Shown: positions 35,651-45,493, counted from the first letter of the stretch. The stretch is DNA of 64,000 nt from an uncultured Mogibacterium sp. (GCF_938041965.1 NZ_CALISE010000022.1:58333-122332); one strand, 5' to 3'. The notes: generated by a model not told the origin, from the letters alone. A program made the numbers and translations.

Positions 35651-36424
35651 CTAAGCGAATGGATCCCACGCAGCTTCGGTTTGCTCAGGCTCCTCTCTCC
35701 GAATTTTATTTTGTTCATCGATAAGAAGGGCAACAATTTCAGAGCTTCTTTGACTAGCAGCCATCTCTACAAGTTCGCTAATAAAGGATGGCTTCACTAA
35801 ATCTCTTCTAACCATATAGCGTATCGCAAGAGTTCTAGAATCAGTAATAGCTCTTCTCGTAAGCCTTTCACCATGTTCGACTATATATTTATAGATTAGT
35901 TCTGCCTCTTTAAGCTTTTCCTGACTTGCATCATCACTGCTATGTTTTTCCATATAAGAAAGAACCGCAATATCTCGGATCTCCAGAGGGAGAACGCCAA
36001 GTTTTTCCGGATCTATATGTAGTGTAGTCAGTTTAGGGACCTTTCTGAATGCATTATCATCGATTGTTTCAATGCTATTTGGTAAAAAAATCTCGACAAG
36101 AGAGTTACAGTCAACGAACATCTCATCATCAACGATCTTTGTTCCTTCTGGTAGCGATACCCTTTCAAGAGCCCAGCAATTCTCAAACACACCCTCCCCA
36201 AACTCATCTACAGTCTGTGGCAGAATTATCTCCTTCATGCTATAACACATTCTAAAAGCGTAATTACCAATGCTCTTGACTGATTCTCCCATTTCAATCG
36301 CTTTAATCTGTCCTCTTTCGCTAAACGCCCTATCTGCTATCGCAAACACGAATTTAGGAATAACAACGCGTGACACATTTTCATCATAATTGATAAGAGT
36401 GTGCCCTGCTATTAGCTTTGGCAT
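35651..36424 (-). CDS. BspA-type leucine-rich-repeat protein, cytosolic
   Basis: The 257 residues contain about five LRR_5/BspA-type repeats (roughly 20-145) with the recurring IG-x-AF, LPxTV and I-x-L-P pattern (for example KSIGNYAF, IEIFLPNS-like turns). A charged helical C-terminus follows (about 165-257), with a SSEIVALLIDEQNK segment. Unlike surface BspA proteins there is no signal peptide, wall anchor or membrane segment, so it probably acts inside the cell. It starts 12 bases after the MoxR ATPase and is likely a partner in the VWA-MoxR module. Confidence 0.82.
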   Translation of the reverse strand: MPKLIAGHTLINYDENVSRVVIPKFVFAIADRAFSERGQIKAIEMGESVKSIGNYAFRMCYSMKEIILPQTVDEFGEGVFENCWALERVSLPEGTKIVDDEMFVDCNSLVEIFLPNSIETIDDNAFRKVPKLTTLHIDPEKLGVLPLEIRDIAVLSYMEKHSSDDASQEKLKEAELIYKYIVEHGERLTRRAITDSRTLAIRYMVRRDLVKPSFISELVEMAASQRSSEIVALLIDEQNKIRREEPEQTEAAWDPFA

Positions 36425-36436
36425 ACAGACTCCTTA

Positions 36437-37936
36437 CTATTCTATACCTTCAATCTCTCTAGTCAGTTCCTGCTCCCTGTCGCTCATAATGAGGTCCTTA
36501 CTCCATCTAGAGTATTCTTCACTTCCGTACTTTCCTAGGAAGCCCGCACTATATCTATCTTCTGAAAGAGTTCTTACAAAGATTATCATTTCGTTATCTC
36601 CCTCAAAAGCGCCTTCTATAAAATTAAAGGAGTTCCTGAGGCGATCCTGTACCGACTTTACAAGAGCGTTTCTCTCATCGTTTAATTTACTCATCTCACC
36701 AGTAATAACTGATGAAGGCTCACCAATTCCACCCATGACATTATGCATGATGTCTCTCATGGTCTGAATAGACTTTCTGGCAATTCTCTCGTTCATTCTA
36801 GATATAGAGTGTGCTTTCTTACTCTCCTCTAGATCATGTTCCATATCGGAGGATATTAGCTTTAAAATATGAGCTGCTTTATCAAGATTTGCACCTAGCA
36901 ATTCATCCTTTTGAAGCTTAATACGGCTCACTACTTCATCCATAACTGCAGATTTCACAAACTCACGTCTAAATTCTGAGCCTAGGGCATCGCTTAATAA
37001 TCTGACAACCGTAATGCGCTCGTCAAACGGAGCATCTGCTAGGCTTGCAGCCGCCTTGTCATAGCCAGTGCCTGCAAGAATACCAGCGATATCGTATTCT
37101 CTTCTATAACGATAGAACAAATCATAGTATGAAGTAAAGTCACGCGCTATTCTCTCATCCTGAATATATTGACTCACTAGTTCGAGATTAACTTCGATAT
37201 CGTTTTGTTCATATAGGTAGATCATCTCAGATAGATCTACCCATCCTCTAGCTGTTACAAAGAGCTTGCCATCCACCGTAAGCCTTACACTATAGAAGTC
37301 ATCTTTTTTAATGCTTAAATAATTTAACACTGCGGCATGCACAGCATTATTTCTAGCATATACGATCCATGGCTCAAGCTCTGGTTCTACATCAATTCTC
37401 TTAAGTCTATCGAGTGTTGCAAGATCGAATTCCCTTGCCGAGTTATTGTACTCCAAAGGATTTCCTGCTGTTACTACCACCCAGCCCTCAGGGAGTCTAT
37501 GGCGACCAAATACTTTCATTTGAAGAAACTGCAGCATTGCGGGCGCAAGTGTTTCCGATACACAGTTAATCTCATCCAAAAAGAGAATTCCTTCCCTCTT
37601 ACCAGTTTCTTCCATCTTGTCATACACACTAGCAATGATTTCACTCATTGTGTATTCCGTAGTTCTATAGCTTTCATCACCATACTGATGTTCAGAAATA
37701 AAAGGCAGTCCTATTGCACTCTGTCTAGTGTGATGCGTCATAGAATATGACACCAGAGCGATATCCATCTCCTCTGCTACTTGTGACATAATCTCAGTCT
37801 TACCAACTCCAGGCGGTCCTACGAGAAATATCGGTCTCTGCCTCTCAACCTGAATCTTATATTCTCCAAATTCATCTTTTGATAGGTATGAAATAACTGC
37901 GTATTTCACCTGATTCTTTGCTTCTTGAATATTCAA
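36437..37936 (-). CDS. MoxR-type AAA+ ATPase
   Basis: A 499-residue AAA+ protein. Walker A GPPGVGKT lies at 40-47, Walker B FLDEINC at 119-125, sensor-1 TAGNP near 156-160 and LDRLKRI at 175-181. The conserved ATPase core is followed by a long helical C-terminal region (about 200-499) rich in charged residues. MoxR ATPases usually act as chaperones with a VWA-domain partner, encoded here 32 bases upstream. What the pair remodels is unknown. The C-terminal half is larger than in minimal MoxR proteins. Confidence 0.88.
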   Translation of the reverse strand: MNIQEAKNQVKYAVISYLSKDEFGEYKIQVERQRPIFLVGPPGVGKTEIMSQVAEEMDIALVSYSMTHHTRQSAIGLPFISEHQYGDESYRTTEYTMSEIIASVYDKMEETGKREGILFLDEINCVSETLAPAMLQFLQMKVFGRHRLPEGWVVVTAGNPLEYNNSAREFDLATLDRLKRIDVEPELEPWIVYARNNAVHAAVLNYLSIKKDDFYSVRLTVDGKLFVTARGWVDLSEMIYLYEQNDIEVNLELVSQYIQDERIARDFTSYYDLFYRYRREYDIAGILAGTGYDKAAASLADAPFDERITVVRLLSDALGSEFRREFVKSAVMDEVVSRIKLQKDELLGANLDKAAHILKLISSDMEHDLEESKKAHSISRMNERIARKSIQTMRDIMHNVMGGIGEPSSVITGEMSKLNDERNALVKSVQDRLRNSFNFIEGAFEGDNEMIIFVRTLSEDRYSAGFLGKYGSEEYSRWSKDLIMSDREQELTREIEGIE

Positions 37937-37968
37937 CTTATCTCCATTTCCACATACCTAGATATGTT

Positions 37969-39444
37969 TCACTCGTCAAAATACACCTTCATCGCCCATG
38001 CTGGAACATCGTCTCCGCATGCATCATCATCTACGAATATAAATGCAGTATCGTACACCGGCTTTCTTTTTGGGTAAGTCCCCTTTCCATCCGTAAAGTA
38101 CAGCAGACCTCTTAGATTTCTTAGTTCCTTCTTACGTATGAGCTCATTTATATAATGGAATACTGGGCGAAAATCTGTACCGCCAAGACCTTTAATTTCT
38201 AGATTGCATAGAAAACCATCCACATCATCCCGATTCTTAAGCACTGTGTCATCCTGAATCTCTGCATCACATTGTACCACATGAATGTTAAATTTAGCTC
38301 CGATAACATCATTGTTACAAAGTATCTCGAAGCTTTTGTCAACAAACTTCTTCACTAGCTCACCATCCGTGGATCCTGATGTGTCAATTGCTATAACGAG
38401 GTCACGAATATTCTTCTCGTCTTTGTACTCGAGGGGCTCGATGAGTGGCATGTCTCTGTACCTATTTAATCCATACGTATACATGATGTAGTCAAATGAA
38501 TCGTCATCAACCTTAAGAGTCTCATGATTGGCAGCAAATTTCCTTAAAAAAGTGCTGTAATCTATTCGTTTCTCCTCAGCATACCTTAGCTCTCGCTTCA
38601 TCGTTCCGCCAGCATCACCAAAGCTAGCATCATCCATTTCGAGTGCGGTTTTTACCGTCTCTCGAATCTTATCCCAATTCTGGTCGGATAGCAGCGCTGC
38701 ACCATCGCATTCTTCATTATTGCCTGACTCCTCTATGCTCGTTATGTCAAACTTCGTATCAGTATCATCATTGGAGCTTCCCTGCTGATTTTTGTCCTGA
38801 TCTTGCAGTCTAGAATTTTCTAACTCATCATCACCCGCTTCGGAAGTTTCAACTGGCTTATTCGAACTCTTATTAGCTCCGTACCACAGCAAATGATCAT
38901 CTACTGTAAATAGTTCTCGCATCAGTCCTACTTCAGCTTCAATCGGTGGGTCATTTACAAAAGACTTATATAGTCTATCAACCGAAAGCCTCCCTCGTTT
39001 AGCTTTAATTTTCTTAAGTTCATCTCGTCTTTCACTGCTTTCAGGTGTATTTAAGCAGGGTTCTCCAAGCGACTCAATCATTTCTTCAACAGCAATATCT
39101 GATGCCAAATCCCAGTATAGCCTATTTACCTTCGCACTTACATAGTAGTGTTTGAAAATGCAGTGAAGAAGAACATGCATATAATCATGTGTGAACGAAG
39201 AAAGACCGCGTTTCATTCTAGCAAATATCTCATCACTGCTATAGTACAGCGTTGTTCCATCTACCATGAAAATGCCTTTCTTATCAGCCACAATTTCTTT
39301 TTTGAGCGCAAAAACAGCAGAGTCCATAAACCGCATACTTGCGACGATCTTGTCCTGTGCTGCGGTAATTATCTTCTCTGCTAAAATCACATCTTTATTT
39401 AATTCTCTATCTTTATGTTCATTATTAAAGCTCTTTGACACCAT
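37969..39444 (-). CDS. VWA domain / DUF2201 metallopeptidase-like protein
   Basis: A 491-residue protein. The N-terminal putative metallopeptidase domain (DUF2201_N-like, about 20-125) has HDYMH at 86-90, H94, H99 and the WDLASD segment. The HExxH glutamate is replaced by aspartate. An acidic, low-complexity linker covers about 195-250. The C-terminal VWA domain (about 345-491) has a full MIDAS: DTSGS (354-358), GGTD (T423) and FTDG (D452). AGGAG lies 5 bases before the ATG, and the gene overlaps the end of ribF by 20 bases. With the MoxR ATPase it forms a VWA-MoxR pair of unknown target. Confidence 0.87.
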   Translation of the reverse strand: MVSKSFNNEHKDRELNKDVILAEKIITAAQDKIVASMRFMDSAVFALKKEIVADKKGIFMVDGTTLYYSSDEIFARMKRGLSSFTHDYMHVLLHCIFKHYYVSAKVNRLYWDLASDIAVEEMIESLGEPCLNTPESSERRDELKKIKAKRGRLSVDRLYKSFVNDPPIEAEVGLMRELFTVDDHLLWYGANKSSNKPVETSEAGDDELENSRLQDQDKNQQGSSNDDTDTKFDITSIEESGNNEECDGAALLSDQNWDKIRETVKTALEMDDASFGDAGGTMKRELRYAEEKRIDYSTFLRKFAANHETLKVDDDSFDYIMYTYGLNRYRDMPLIEPLEYKDEKNIRDLVIAIDTSGSTDGELVKKFVDKSFEILCNNDVIGAKFNIHVVQCDAEIQDDTVLKNRDDVDGFLCNLEIKGLGGTDFRPVFHYINELIRKKELRNLRGLLYFTDGKGTYPKRKPVYDTAFIFVDDDACGDDVPAWAMKVYFDE

Positions 39445-40360
39445 GGAATCTCCTAGCTGATTCTACATCATCAGCGATTTGTTCGGTGAGCAGCTCTATA
39501 CTTTTAAATTTAATCTCTAGTCTATGAAGTTTAAGAAATTCAATTTTTATTTCTCTTCCATATAATTCTTCATTTACACCAAATATATGAGTCTCGATAG
39601 ATTTATTATAATCACCAATAGTCGGTTTATTACCGACGTTAGAAATGCTTTTAAAAGTAGAACGACCCACTGAAGTGAGTGTAAAATACACTCCATTCAT
39701 AGGCGTTATCTTGGTCGAGCTAAGTTCAATGTTAGCCGTCGGAAATCCTATTTTTGAACCTATATGATTCCCGCGAATCACAGTTCCCTTGACGCTAAAT
39801 GGTCTGCCTAGATATTCATTAGCCTTTATGATATCTCCGGATTCTATGTATTTTCTTATGGCCGTTGAACTAACTATTTCAGAACCAACTTTAACCGGGG
39901 GAATTATACTAGTTTCATATCCGTATATGCTACCAAGTTCAAGGAGCAAATTGTCGTCACCACTAGCCCTTGTGCCAAAACGGTAATTAAAACCACAAGA
40001 TACGCCTTTCGCCTTTAGCTTATCACATAGAATATCTTTAATGAATACCTCTGGCAACATATTCATCGTAACTTCATCAAAGGGCACATCGAATACTACT
40101 TCAATTCCAGCGTCTTCAAAAAGCTGCAGCTTTTCATCATCATTAGCAATAAAGAGTACGCCACCACCCGTCTTTCCAAATAGCTCGCGTGGATGATTTG
40201 AAAATGTAAAACAAGCTGGCTTTACACCCAGCTTTGCTGCCAGCTTAACGGCAGACTGTAAAATCTTCTGGTGACCTACATGAACACCGTCAAAATTGCC
40301 TAGTGCAACTGACGTTTCAAAATCTATATTAATATCTGCAAGTGATCTGTACACCTTCAT
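39425..40360 (-). CDS. ribF: Bifunctional riboflavin kinase / FAD synthetase
   Basis: RibF makes FMN and then FAD. The 311 residues show an adenylyltransferase N-domain, with LGNFDGVHVGHQ and the SSTAIRKYI motif, and a C-terminal riboflavin kinase with GFPTANI and NGVYF. It begins one base after truB and overlaps the VWA gene by 20 bases. In many Firmicutes rpsO follows next. Here a five-gene cassette intervenes. Confidence 0.96.
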   Translation of the reverse strand: MKVYRSLADINIDFETSVALGNFDGVHVGHQKILQSAVKLAAKLGVKPACFTFSNHPRELFGKTGGGVLFIANDDEKLQLFEDAGIEVVFDVPFDEVTMNMLPEVFIKDILCDKLKAKGVSCGFNYRFGTRASGDDNLLLELGSIYGYETSIIPPVKVGSEIVSSTAIRKYIESGDIIKANEYLGRPFSVKGTVIRGNHIGSKIGFPTANIELSSTKITPMNGVYFTLTSVGRSTFKSISNVGNKPTIGDYNKSIETHIFGVNEELYGREIKIEFLKLHRLEIKFKSIELLTEQIADDVESARRFHGVKEL

Positions 40361-40361
40361 A

Positions 40362-41351
40362 TTAATTTCTATTACCCATTACTTTCTCTGGTTTCAGGTT
40401 GCCATCTTCTTTCATCAGGCAAGTTCCTAGAAAAGTACCTTCTTCGTTATATAGTCTGTATATATCTTCAAAGAATTTTAGCTCATCCTCTGTTATATCA
40501 AAACTCCATTTATTAACTAATTTTTCTTTTTGCTTGATAGCATCGCAGGCCTTCTCATAAGTCATATAGTACTTTCTTTCTATAGTTCTGCCATTAAAAT
40601 AAAATGGCTCGCTACCGTTTCTAAGTATAAGCTTTCTGAGATTAAGAATAGTAGATTCACCGCTGATGATAATATCATCTAAATCAGACTCACTCATCTC
40701 TAGCACCTTCTCTAGGTCAAGTGATGCTTCATAAGTGAATACGCCACTCTTCGTTCTCACAAGCTTAGTCATCGTTGCTCCAACTCCTAGCAATTCACCT
40801 ATCTCAGAACAAATACTCCTTATATATGTGCCCTTCGAACAAGTTACGATAAAAGATACTTTTTTTGAATCGATATCTATAAAATTAAATTCAAAATGCT
40901 TTATCTCTATCTGGCGCTTTTTCGCTTCGATGTCTATTTCCTGCCCTTCGCGAGCATACTTGTACAGAGGACGTCCATTAACCTTTAGCGCCGAATATTT
41001 AGGTGGAATCTGAGTAATTGTACCCCTATATCTAGCAGCAAGAGACTCAACATCCTCTGCTGTAATATCTTTAACTTCACGTTCTTCAAGCACCTCGCCG
41101 GTAATATCTAATGTATCTGTGATCTTACCAAGCTCTAATTCTGCTACGTAAGTCTTCCAATCGTGGTCATAATACTCAATGAGTCTCGTGTCCTTGCCAA
41201 AGCAAACAGGAAGAACTCCCGTCGCCATCGGATCGAGAGTTCCAGTGTGTCCAACTCGCTTGATTCCGAGCTTATGCCTAAGTTTAGCTACCACATCGTG
41301 AGATGTGTAGCCCTCAGGTTTATTAATGTTTATAACACCGCTATTTTTCAT
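40362..41351 (-). CDS. truB: tRNA pseudouridine-55 synthase
   Basis: TruB converts U55 in the T-loop of tRNAs to pseudouridine. The catalytic-aspartate motif GHTGTLDPMATGVLP is near the N-terminus, with YSALKVNGRPLYKYAR and GTYIRS later. I place the start at the second of two adjacent ATG codons (41351, MKNSGVININKPEG, 329 residues), with AGG 7 bases upstream. The first ATG (41354) is nearly as good. Longer frames to 41423 run into nrnA. It overlaps nrnA by 11 bases and has an extra C-terminal stretch of about 40 residues. Confidence 0.95.
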   Translation of the reverse strand: MKNSGVININKPEGYTSHDVVAKLRHKLGIKRVGHTGTLDPMATGVLPVCFGKDTRLIEYYDHDWKTYVAELELGKITDTLDITGEVLEEREVKDITAEDVESLAARYRGTITQIPPKYSALKVNGRPLYKYAREGQEIDIEAKKRQIEIKHFEFNFIDIDSKKVSFIVTCSKGTYIRSICSEIGELLGVGATMTKLVRTKSGVFTYEASLDLEKVLEMSESDLDDIIISGESTILNLRKLILRNGSEPFYFNGRTIERKYYMTYEKACDAIKQKEKLVNKWSFDITEDELKFFEDIYRLYNEEGTFLGTCLMKEDGNLKPEKVMGNRN

Positions 41352-42333
41352 CATTAGACCTAACAAGTTCAGCCTCGAGGGCTTTAGCAATCTCAGCTTT
41401 TGCTTCAAATATTGTTCCTTCAAAAGTTAAACCCGCCGCGCGAACATGTCCACCTCCACCGAAGCTTTTGGCAACACGTGCAACATTTGCATAAGATTTA
41501 GCTCTTAAGCTTGCTCTAACAGTCTTATCGTCTGATTCCTTCAGAATACAAGCTATTTCAACATAGTCGATGCTCATGAGTTTCTGTATTATCCCATCAG
41601 CTTCATTCATCAGGGTGCCAGTTTCAATCAAGTGGGCCTGAGTTACGGCGCTCATAATAATCTTGCCACCGCTAAAAGCTTCCATTTCAGAGACAACCTT
41701 GCCCTCAAGCTGAATTGCCCCTAGCGACTTTCTATTATATAAAAGCTGTGCAATTTTATTACCATCAAAGCCCGGAACCTCATATATCTCACTTGCTATT
41801 TTATGAGTTCTAGCAGTGGTATTCGAGTGCTGAAAACTTCCTGTATCAGTGCTTATGGCAGCAAAAATACACTGTGAGAAAGGTAGTGTAACTTCTGCTC
41901 CCATATCGCTCGCGATAAGATAGATGAGCTCAGCAGTTGCTGCGGAGCTCGGTTCGATAATTCCAAAGTTGAACTCTGTATCATTTTCCGACACCCCGTG
42001 GTGATCTATTACCGCCTTTTCTCTAGCCCTTTCAAAAACGACCGCTCTTTCTCCAATCCTACTTTTGCTCCCACAGTCCACAAGAATAGCAAGGTCATAT
42101 TCCTCAAATACATCATAATCTCTAGTAACCACGCCACTCTCTAGAAAATCCAGATTGTGAGGAGTTACATTGTCAGCAAGTACATAGGCATCTTTACCAA
42201 ATCCTCGGAGCACGTGGCATAACGCAGCTGATGAACCAAGGCAATCCCCATCCATGTTTACATGAGGAAAAATCAAGACCTTGTCGTAACCATGCAGTTT
42301 TAAAGCAATTTCCTTGTAAGTATTATCTGTCAT
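41341..42333 (-). CDS. nrnA: DHH-family oligoribonuclease / pAp phosphatase
   Basis: NrnA degrades short RNA oligonucleotides and 3'-phosphoadenosine 5'-phosphate. The 330 residues show the DHH domain (HVNMDGDCLGSS, LVDCGS, IDHHGVS) and the DHHA1 domain with GGGHVRAAG. It is embedded between rbfA (3-base gap) and truB (overlap), the standard Firmicutes arrangement. Confidence 0.95.
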   Translation of the reverse strand: MTDNTYKEIALKLHGYDKVLIFPHVNMDGDCLGSSAALCHVLRGFGKDAYVLADNVTPHNLDFLESGVVTRDYDVFEEYDLAILVDCGSKSRIGERAVVFERAREKAVIDHHGVSENDTEFNFGIIEPSSAATAELIYLIASDMGAEVTLPFSQCIFAAISTDTGSFQHSNTTARTHKIASEIYEVPGFDGNKIAQLLYNRKSLGAIQLEGKVVSEMEAFSGGKIIMSAVTQAHLIETGTLMNEADGIIQKLMSIDYVEIACILKESDDKTVRASLRAKSYANVARVAKSFGGGGHVRAAGLTFEGTIFEAKAEIAKALEAELVRSNDEK

Positions 42334-42336
42334 ATT

Positions 42337-42711
42337 TTATCTTTCCGGCTTATTTATCTCATCGATAATCTCATCAATATGTCTACCATATTCCATAGAT
42401 GAATCTAGCTTAAAATTAAGCTCAGGAGCATGTCTAAGCTTTATGTCGTGAGATATTTTAGTTCTAAATAGGCCCTTCGCATTATTGAATGCGCTTAAAA
42501 CCTCTTTGCTAACTTCGTTACTATCTTCTCCGCTCAGCGTGAGAGGTGTGAAGAAGACGGTCGCATAGCTTCCATCACTCGACACCTCAACAGCTGATAT
42601 GGTGATTATCCTAGCAGAAAGTCTCGGATCCTTTATGCCATTAAGTAAATATCCTGAGATACTTTTCTTAATTTCCTCACCGAGTCTCCCTTGTCTGTAA
42701 TTCTTTCCCAT
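42337..42711 (-). CDS. rbfA: 30S ribosome-binding factor A
   Basis: RbfA assists late 16S rRNA processing and 30S maturation, especially at low temperature. The 124 residues form the single KH-like domain typical of the family, with EEIKKSISGYL, DPRLS, a VSSDGSYATVF strand and HAPELNFKLDSS. It starts one base after the infB stop. Confidence 0.95.
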   Translation of the reverse strand: MGKNYRQGRLGEEIKKSISGYLLNGIKDPRLSARIITISAVEVSSDGSYATVFFTPLTLSGEDSNEVSKEVLSAFNNAKGLFRTKISHDIKLRHAPELNFKLDSSMEYGRHIDEIIDEINKPER

Positions 42712-42712
42712 G

Positions 42713-45493
42713 TTACCTCTCTATTTCCACCATGTGGAAGCACTCGATAATGTCCATAGGCTTGATATCATTGTATGCTTCAATTCCGATACCACACTCA
42801 TAGCCCTGAGCTACTTCCTTAGCATCGTCCTTAAATCTGCGAAGTGAAGAAATCGTGCCTTCATGAATTACGATACCATCTCTTACGAGACGAACCTGAG
42901 CATTCCTCTTAACCTTACCTTCAACGATATATGCACCGCCGATGATTCCAATGTTAGGAACCTTAAACGTCTCTCTTATCTCAGCCTTACCGAGGATCTC
43001 TTCCTTATACTCAGGATCAAGCATACCCTTCATAGCGTTCTGCACATCATCGATGATGTCATAGATTACACGATATGTTCTGATTTCAATCTCAGCATCA
43101 TCTGCTCTCGCCTGAACTGCGGTCGTTGGCCTTACGTTAAACCCTATGATGATAGCCCCTGAAGTTTCAGCAAGCATTACATCTGATTCTGTAACTGTAC
43201 CTACACCTGAGTGAATTACATTTACTCGCACATCCTCAGTATCTAGCTTCTCAAGCGATGAAATAATAGCACCAACGGAACCTTGTACATCTCCTTTGAT
43301 GATTAAGTTGAGTTCCTTTGTCTCGCCTTCCTGAATCTGAGAGAAAAGTTTCTCTAGTGTAGTGCTTGCATTTTTTGCAAGTACATCTTCTCTCATCTTC
43401 TCCTGTCTGCTCTCTGCAATCTCTCTAGCAACCTTGTCATCCTTTACAGCATTGAATGAGTCACCTGCCATAGGAACATCAGAAAGTCCAAGTATTTCAA
43501 CAGGTGTAGCAGGAAGAGCCTTTCTGATTGCTTCTCCCTTAAAGTTAGTCATTACCCTAATCTTACCTGATGTTGTACCAGCAACGACACTCTGCCCAGC
43601 CTTGAGAGTTCCATTGGTAACAAGTAGCGTAGCAATTGGTCCTTTGCTCTTGTCGAGTCTTGCTTCAATTACAGTTCCCATAGCAAGTCTGTCTGGATTT
43701 GCACGAAGCTCGAGAACCTCAGCCTGTAACAGGATCATTTCCAAGAGGTCAGTAATCCCCTCACCTTTCTTAGCTGATACTGGAACGCTTATTACATCTC
43801 CGCCCCAATCCTCGACAAGCACACCATGGTCAGCAAGGTCTTTCTTAACCCTGTCAATATTTGCGCCTGGCTTATCTATCTTATTGATAGCAACAATCAT
43901 AGGAACGTTTGCAGCTTTAGCGTGGCTAATAGACTCTATAGTCTGTGGCTTAACACTATCATCTGCTGCAACTACCAATACAGCGATGTCAGTTACCTGA
44001 GCACCACGAGCACGCATTGTAGTGAATGCTTCGTGTCCTGGTGTATCGAGGAATACGATCTTCTTACCGTTGATCTTAACCTCGGAAGCACCAATATGCT
44101 GTGTAATACCGCCCGACTCACCAGCCGTTACGTTGGTATTTCTAATGGCATCGAGTAGCGAAGTCTTACCGTGATCAACGTGACCCATTACAGTGATGAT
44201 TGGTGCACGAGGTTTTAGTTCGTTCTCCTTATCCTCTCGTAGGTCAAGACCTTCTTCAACAACCTCTTCCTTCTCTTCTGTTACTACGACCTGCATCCCG
44301 AGATCTTCTCCGAGCATCTCAACGGTGTCCTTATCGAGTGTCTGGTTTACAGTAGCCATTATTCCAAGCTTCATGAGCGACATGATAATCTTGCTGACAG
44401 AAATTTCCGCCTGTTCAGCTAGACCAGCAACAGTAATCGGAACGGTCACAGCCACTGCACCCTCTGGAAGTAGTTCTTCGATTTCGATTTCAGGCTCAGT
44501 AACCTTTGGAGCCTTCTTCTTTCTGTGTTTAACCTGCTTCTCAAGGTTTCTCTCGTCAAAGAAGCGAGACTTGCTGTTTCTTCCTTCACTGCGCTTTTCA
44601 TGTTTGAACTTATCGCGATCTTTATCCTTATCCTTGTCAAAGAATTTCTTGCTCTTGCCTTTAGTCTGTGGCTTATCTGCCATAGGTGCATCTGCAGCAG
44701 CTGAACTCTGAGGTCTTGATGAACTTCTGCTCTGCTTTGAGTCAGAATTTCTGCTCTGTCCATCTCTCTTATCGTTCTTTCTGCCGCCACGCTCATCCTT
44801 CTTACTGTCCTTACGTCCGTCTTTGTCGGAAGACTTCTTGCGAGCAGGCTTAGGCTCTTCCTTTGATGCTGATGATGCATCAAAGATCTTCTTGAAGCGC
44901 ATTGGCTTGTTAGGAGCATTTTCATATGACTCCTCTTTTTTCTCTATCTTTTTCTCTGGTTCTTTAGCTGCTTCCTCACCTTTATTAGGCTTTCCTTCAG
45001 CCTTTGCAGCATCTTCATTTGACGCTACTGCCTTTTCTTTATTCGCTACCTTTGATTCTTTAACTTCATCGGATGGCTTTTCCTTAACAGCAGTTTTCTT
45101 TTTAGTAGTCTTAGGCTTGGCTTCTGCATTTTCCGCTTTTACCTCTTTATCTAATGTCACCTTCACTTCTGATTTTGCGTTCACTTCATCAACTTCACCA
45201 TCTGTAGATTCTACCTTGCGTGGCATTGGCTTTCCTACTGGTGCCTTAGGTTTATGCGCAAAATCCTTGCTAATTATTGGAACAGCCTTAATTTTAGGCT
45301 TGTTGCTATTCTTATCGGATTTTGAATCCAGTCCCTTCAGTTTGCTAATTGTGTCATTCAATCTATCAGCGTCCTTCTGAGCGAGATTTGTGCGCTCCGA
45401 CTTTACCTCGATGCCCATCGTATCAGCTGCTTTCTTAATATCCTGATATGACACACCGAGCTCTGTCATCAGCTCATTTACCTTTTTCGTCAT
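42713..45493 (-). CDS. infB: Translation initiation factor IF-2
   Basis: IF-2 is the GTPase that brings initiator tRNA to the 30S subunit and promotes subunit joining. The 926 residues consist of an IF2_N helical start, a long Lys/Glu/Ser-rich low-complexity region (about 50-330), a second IF2_N segment, the G domain (GHVDHGKTS, DTPGHEAF, NKID) and the C-terminal beta-barrel/tRNA-binding domains. GGAGGTAG precedes the ATG. Only 3 bases separate it from ylxR, so the L7Ae-like ylxQ gene common at this place is missing. Confidence 0.98.
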   Translation of the reverse strand: MTKKVNELMTELGVSYQDIKKAADTMGIEVKSERTNLAQKDADRLNDTISKLKGLDSKSDKNSNKPKIKAVPIISKDFAHKPKAPVGKPMPRKVESTDGEVDEVNAKSEVKVTLDKEVKAENAEAKPKTTKKKTAVKEKPSDEVKESKVANKEKAVASNEDAAKAEGKPNKGEEAAKEPEKKIEKKEESYENAPNKPMRFKKIFDASSASKEEPKPARKKSSDKDGRKDSKKDERGGRKNDKRDGQSRNSDSKQSRSSSRPQSSAAADAPMADKPQTKGKSKKFFDKDKDKDRDKFKHEKRSEGRNSKSRFFDERNLEKQVKHRKKKAPKVTEPEIEIEELLPEGAVAVTVPITVAGLAEQAEISVSKIIMSLMKLGIMATVNQTLDKDTVEMLGEDLGMQVVVTEEKEEVVEEGLDLREDKENELKPRAPIITVMGHVDHGKTSLLDAIRNTNVTAGESGGITQHIGASEVKINGKKIVFLDTPGHEAFTTMRARGAQVTDIAVLVVAADDSVKPQTIESISHAKAANVPMIVAINKIDKPGANIDRVKKDLADHGVLVEDWGGDVISVPVSAKKGEGITDLLEMILLQAEVLELRANPDRLAMGTVIEARLDKSKGPIATLLVTNGTLKAGQSVVAGTTSGKIRVMTNFKGEAIRKALPATPVEILGLSDVPMAGDSFNAVKDDKVAREIAESRQEKMREDVLAKNASTTLEKLFSQIQEGETKELNLIIKGDVQGSVGAIISSLEKLDTEDVRVNVIHSGVGTVTESDVMLAETSGAIIIGFNVRPTTAVQARADDAEIEIRTYRVIYDIIDDVQNAMKGMLDPEYKEEILGKAEIRETFKVPNIGIIGGAYIVEGKVKRNAQVRLVRDGIVIHEGTISSLRRFKDDAKEVAQGYECGIGIEAYNDIKPMDIIECFHMVEIER

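Noticed and set aside
35651..36424. LRR protein as a surface adhesin of the BspA type
   Set aside because: There is no signal peptide, membrane anchor or cell-wall motif, and it is co-encoded with cytosolic MoxR and VWA proteins.
43362..44711. Long open frames on the plus strand opposite infB
   Set aside because: They mirror a real, strongly conserved gene, have Ser/Leu-rich shadow composition, and lack ribosome sites. Similar antisense frames opposite ileS, smc, clpB and pnp were rejected for the same reason.
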